In this document: positions 31,901 to 32,756 of the stretch, in pieces
Layout: each line of letters starts with the position of its first letter
Numbering within the stretch: position 1 is the stretch's first letter
Source: an uncultured Dorea sp.
Lineage (GTDB): Bacteria; Bacillota; Clostridia; Lachnospirales; Lachnospiraceae
Direction of reading: 5' to 3'
NCBI GenBank assembly: GCA_910577685.1
Contig: CAJTOH010000043.1
Coordinates: 1 to 32,756 of the forward strand
DNA length: 32,756 nt
The notes under the pieces: generated by a model
What the model was told of the DNA's origin: nothing
What the model saw: only the letters and a program-made list of their open reading frames with translations
The model's database searches: none
Translations under genes and position numbers: made by a program

Positions 31901-32756
31901 GTAAGGTTTGTTAAGGACGATACGCACCGTCCGAGTAAAGTTACGGAAGTGACCGGAACATCTCCTATGCTGACTGCGGCAACTCCGGAATTTAAGCCGA
32001 ACGGAGGAGGATTCATTGTATCTCAGAAGGTAGAAATTAGTTGTGCGACAGAAGGTGCCACAATTTACTATACGCTTGACGGAAGTGTTCCGACTACGGA
32101 GAGTACCGTATATGAAGAGCCGTTTGTGGTTAAGGACACGACTACGGTGAATGCGATTGCAGTTGCGGAGGAAAGGAACGACAGTCCTGTGGCAACGGCT
32201 GTATTTACCAAGACGACGCCGACGACGAACGCGACCATGGAAAGTATTACGTCGGGAAGCCCGACCAGTTTCTTGTCAGCAGAGCTGAAAGAAATGTATG
32301 GATCTTCGAAAGAGCCGATGGGCGACGTGATCGCAGACCTTACCAATAGGCTTTCGGCAGAACCGGGATACACTTATCAGGATATGGCATTCTATGATCT
32401 TAAGATTAAGATGAAGCTTAATCCGGAAGATTCGGAATGGGTGGACGCAACGCCTGACAATTTCCCGGAAGAAGGACTTACCGTATTAGTAGATTGTCCT
32501 CCGGGAACATCAACGAATGCAAATGACTTTATTATTGGACATATGTTCTCAACTACTTCCGAGAGACTTGGTACGACTGCCGGAAAGATTGAAGTATTGA
32601 ACGTCAATAAAGTTGGCAGCCAGATTGAATTCACGGTTCACGGCACATCGCCGTTAGGAATTGCATGGAAAGCGATCACAGGCGGCGGAGACGAGAATCC
32701 GGGCGGAGACGAGAATCCGGGCGGAGACGAGAATCCGGGCGGAGACGAGAATCCGG
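28997..32756 (+). CDS. Large surface protein, paralogue of surface protein 1 (3' end outside window)
   Basis: Open from the ATG at 28997 to the window end (over 1250 residues, no stop), so the C-terminus and any LPXTG anchor are missing. A signal peptide (MMRKKKLRSLTVFLAACTVLL..., cleavage near VSA) is followed by a Gly/Ser stretch, the CQGQCAGHIIKG opening that parallels its paralogue, and a Gly-rich beta-helix-like part (about 130-330). Later units include MBG-like domains, TIYYTLDGSVPTTESTVYEEPF (chitobiase C-terminal-like), and FTVHGTSPLGIAW just before a GGDENP spacer. The first third is distinctly AT-rich (about 35% GC in places), the last third near 50%. An alternative lipoprotein reading (LAAC at residues 14-17) is less likely. 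Role presumably adhesion or glycan binding at the cell wall. Confidence 0.88.
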   Translation, partial: MMRKKKLRSLTVFLAACTVLLCAPSSVSAQDAVPPAGNGTTGDADGSGSGGDSSGGSISGGGSSAIGAGVQEIDLATPSTWPDSTIPIKIGYCQGQCAGHIIKGTFAGQNYDSIKSVIEIEGGPHNIILQDAVVDLSTVTSPDPDSPLSVRALALGEGASVNLTLKGSSTMNSVGSKAGVYVHSSATLNILKGDTGSSLTAKGGHGSAGIGGDGYSADSGTILIDAQGSTINATGGTGGCGIGGGMEGMAGKITIKAGTVNAKGGDGNTTLSGGAGIGSVRSPYNDVIISGGKVSAIGGYTNRDNVPIQSYGIACSTLSSSGNSVTMTANSIAGNYGSFNGVVWGDGGDLNTARVYGDATLTDHVKMNQTIRIPTGTSLSIPDMNYANNGTITGGGLLIDPQYLTVGPNSSLEIPMDNRKVSLTKKDINVKTELIYTGADLLETESAITINKTRKEDNITYQVDTVGWTRKIKRDNEDVDKIIDYGSYSVTYTRDKFSPIMLDRIEVKQKEITPDMISVSGNLTYTGEAIKPVVTIKYKEQTLVESTADVTGDYTIAGFKENINAGKATVSIEAENNCNYTTKDREPVEATFTIAQASIDTAKVEIAPTENVYNGKARKPKITVTLNAESSDEGNEDSGEEEEGEGTEDETPEPSAPPKVLTSKDYDVTYTPDDKVTNANTYTITIKGKGNYTGTAPTATYTINKKALEISKITAKTRTYDKTNIVELDEVVFANLEKADEGKVNLEAAKIMVSGSDAGTYGVVTFEEPKLTGDAASNYSLEIPPEGLTLSEDIEIQQAKAPETPKLEGEYTSNEDKTSFVYTLKLTNPDELGDYRYRMVDENGEGEWLEATEPNTFVFTDIPPETTQIFECYSVGSANVAESEIGRIEVDFKKPAQETQPEAAELTFEQNEDNLTFTATIPEIPNGEYSFLCDKDCDEDGDGEFECEHFSEDNTKIDCEPLTDYKGYVRFVKDDTHRPSKVTEVTGTSPMLTAATPEFKPNGGGFIVSQKVEISCATEGATIYYTLDGSVPTTESTVYEEPFVVKDTTTVNAIAVAEERNDSPVATAVFTKTTPTTNATMESITSGSPTSFLSAELKEMYGSSKEPMGDVIADLTNRLSAEPGYTYQDMAFYDLKIKMKLNPEDSEWVDATPDNFPEEGLTVLVDCPPGTSTNANDFIIGHMFSTTSERLGTTAGKIEVLNVNKVGSQIEFTVHGTSPLGIAWKAITGGGDENPGGDENPGGDENPGGDENP
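32684..32756 (+). repeat. 18-bp tandem repeats coding GGDENP, running off the window
   Basis: Four exact copies of GGCGGAGACGAGAATCCG (32684-32755) at the end of the window, continuing beyond it. They encode a flexible acidic Pro spacer analogous to the PDN spacer of the paralogue. Identity at DNA level makes copy-number change by slippage likely. Confidence 0.92.

Overview
The window reads as chromosomal DNA from an anaerobic, gut-type Firmicute, most likely a Lachnospiraceae (Clostridia) member. The grounds are the gene families present: DUF951 beside rpsF-ssb-rpsR, a GH112 phosphorylase, YesM/YesN-type two-component genes, large LPXTG-type surface proteins with MBG/chitobiase-like domains, DUF5685 and UPF0597/CyuA. 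The genus cannot be fixed from the sequence alone. I saw no tRNA, rRNA, transposase, integrase or CRISPR array.

Layout. (1) 1-2709: the tail of an unidentified + strand gene, then a leftward four-gene operon (zinc-ribbon membrane protein, DUF5685, J-domain protein, flavodoxin-like protein) read from a good promoter at 2682-2709. (2) 2771-6818: a cysteine desulfidase-like gene (cyuA), a class B sortase with a repetitive basic cytoplasmic N-terminus, DUF951, and the housekeeping operon rpsF-ssb-rpsR with its own strong promoter and terminator. (3) 6942-20990: a locus for galacto-N-biose/lacto-N-biose (mucin-glycan or milk-glycan disaccharide) use. It holds a CBM9-like protein, nagB, a GH112 phosphorylase, a YesM/YesN-like two-component pair on the opposite strand, an ABC substrate-binding lipoprotein with two permeases, a Gfo/Idh/MocA oxidoreductase, an AraC regulator on the opposite strand, a sugar nucleotidyltransferase and a NahK-like anomeric kinase. 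(4) 21017-22674: a stand-alone AAA-ATPase/PD-(D/E)XK protein. (5) 22685-32756: two paralogous secreted surface proteins pointing away from each other (the second runs off the window). Between them lie an XRE regulator and a small cysteine-containing helical protein. Both surface genes share a duplicated upstream leader; one copy has a perfect 16-bp inverted repeat.

How the genes fit together (inference from known families). The disaccharide is bound by the lipoprotein and imported by the two permeases, with an ATPase encoded elsewhere. GH112 splits it with phosphate into galactose 1-phosphate and GlcNAc/GalNAc. The NahK-like kinase phosphorylates the free amino sugar at C1, and the nucleotidyltransferase probably makes a UDP-sugar from one of the sugar 1-phosphates. 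NagB handles glucosamine 6-phosphate. No galT, galE, nagA or transporter ATPase is visible here. The nucleotidyltransferase in place of GalT and the additional oxidoreductase make this a variant of the Bifidobacterium lnp pathway.

The least described parts are the DUF5685/J-domain/zinc-ribbon/flavodoxin operon and the paired surface-protein module with its shared palindromic leader and resident XRE regulator.
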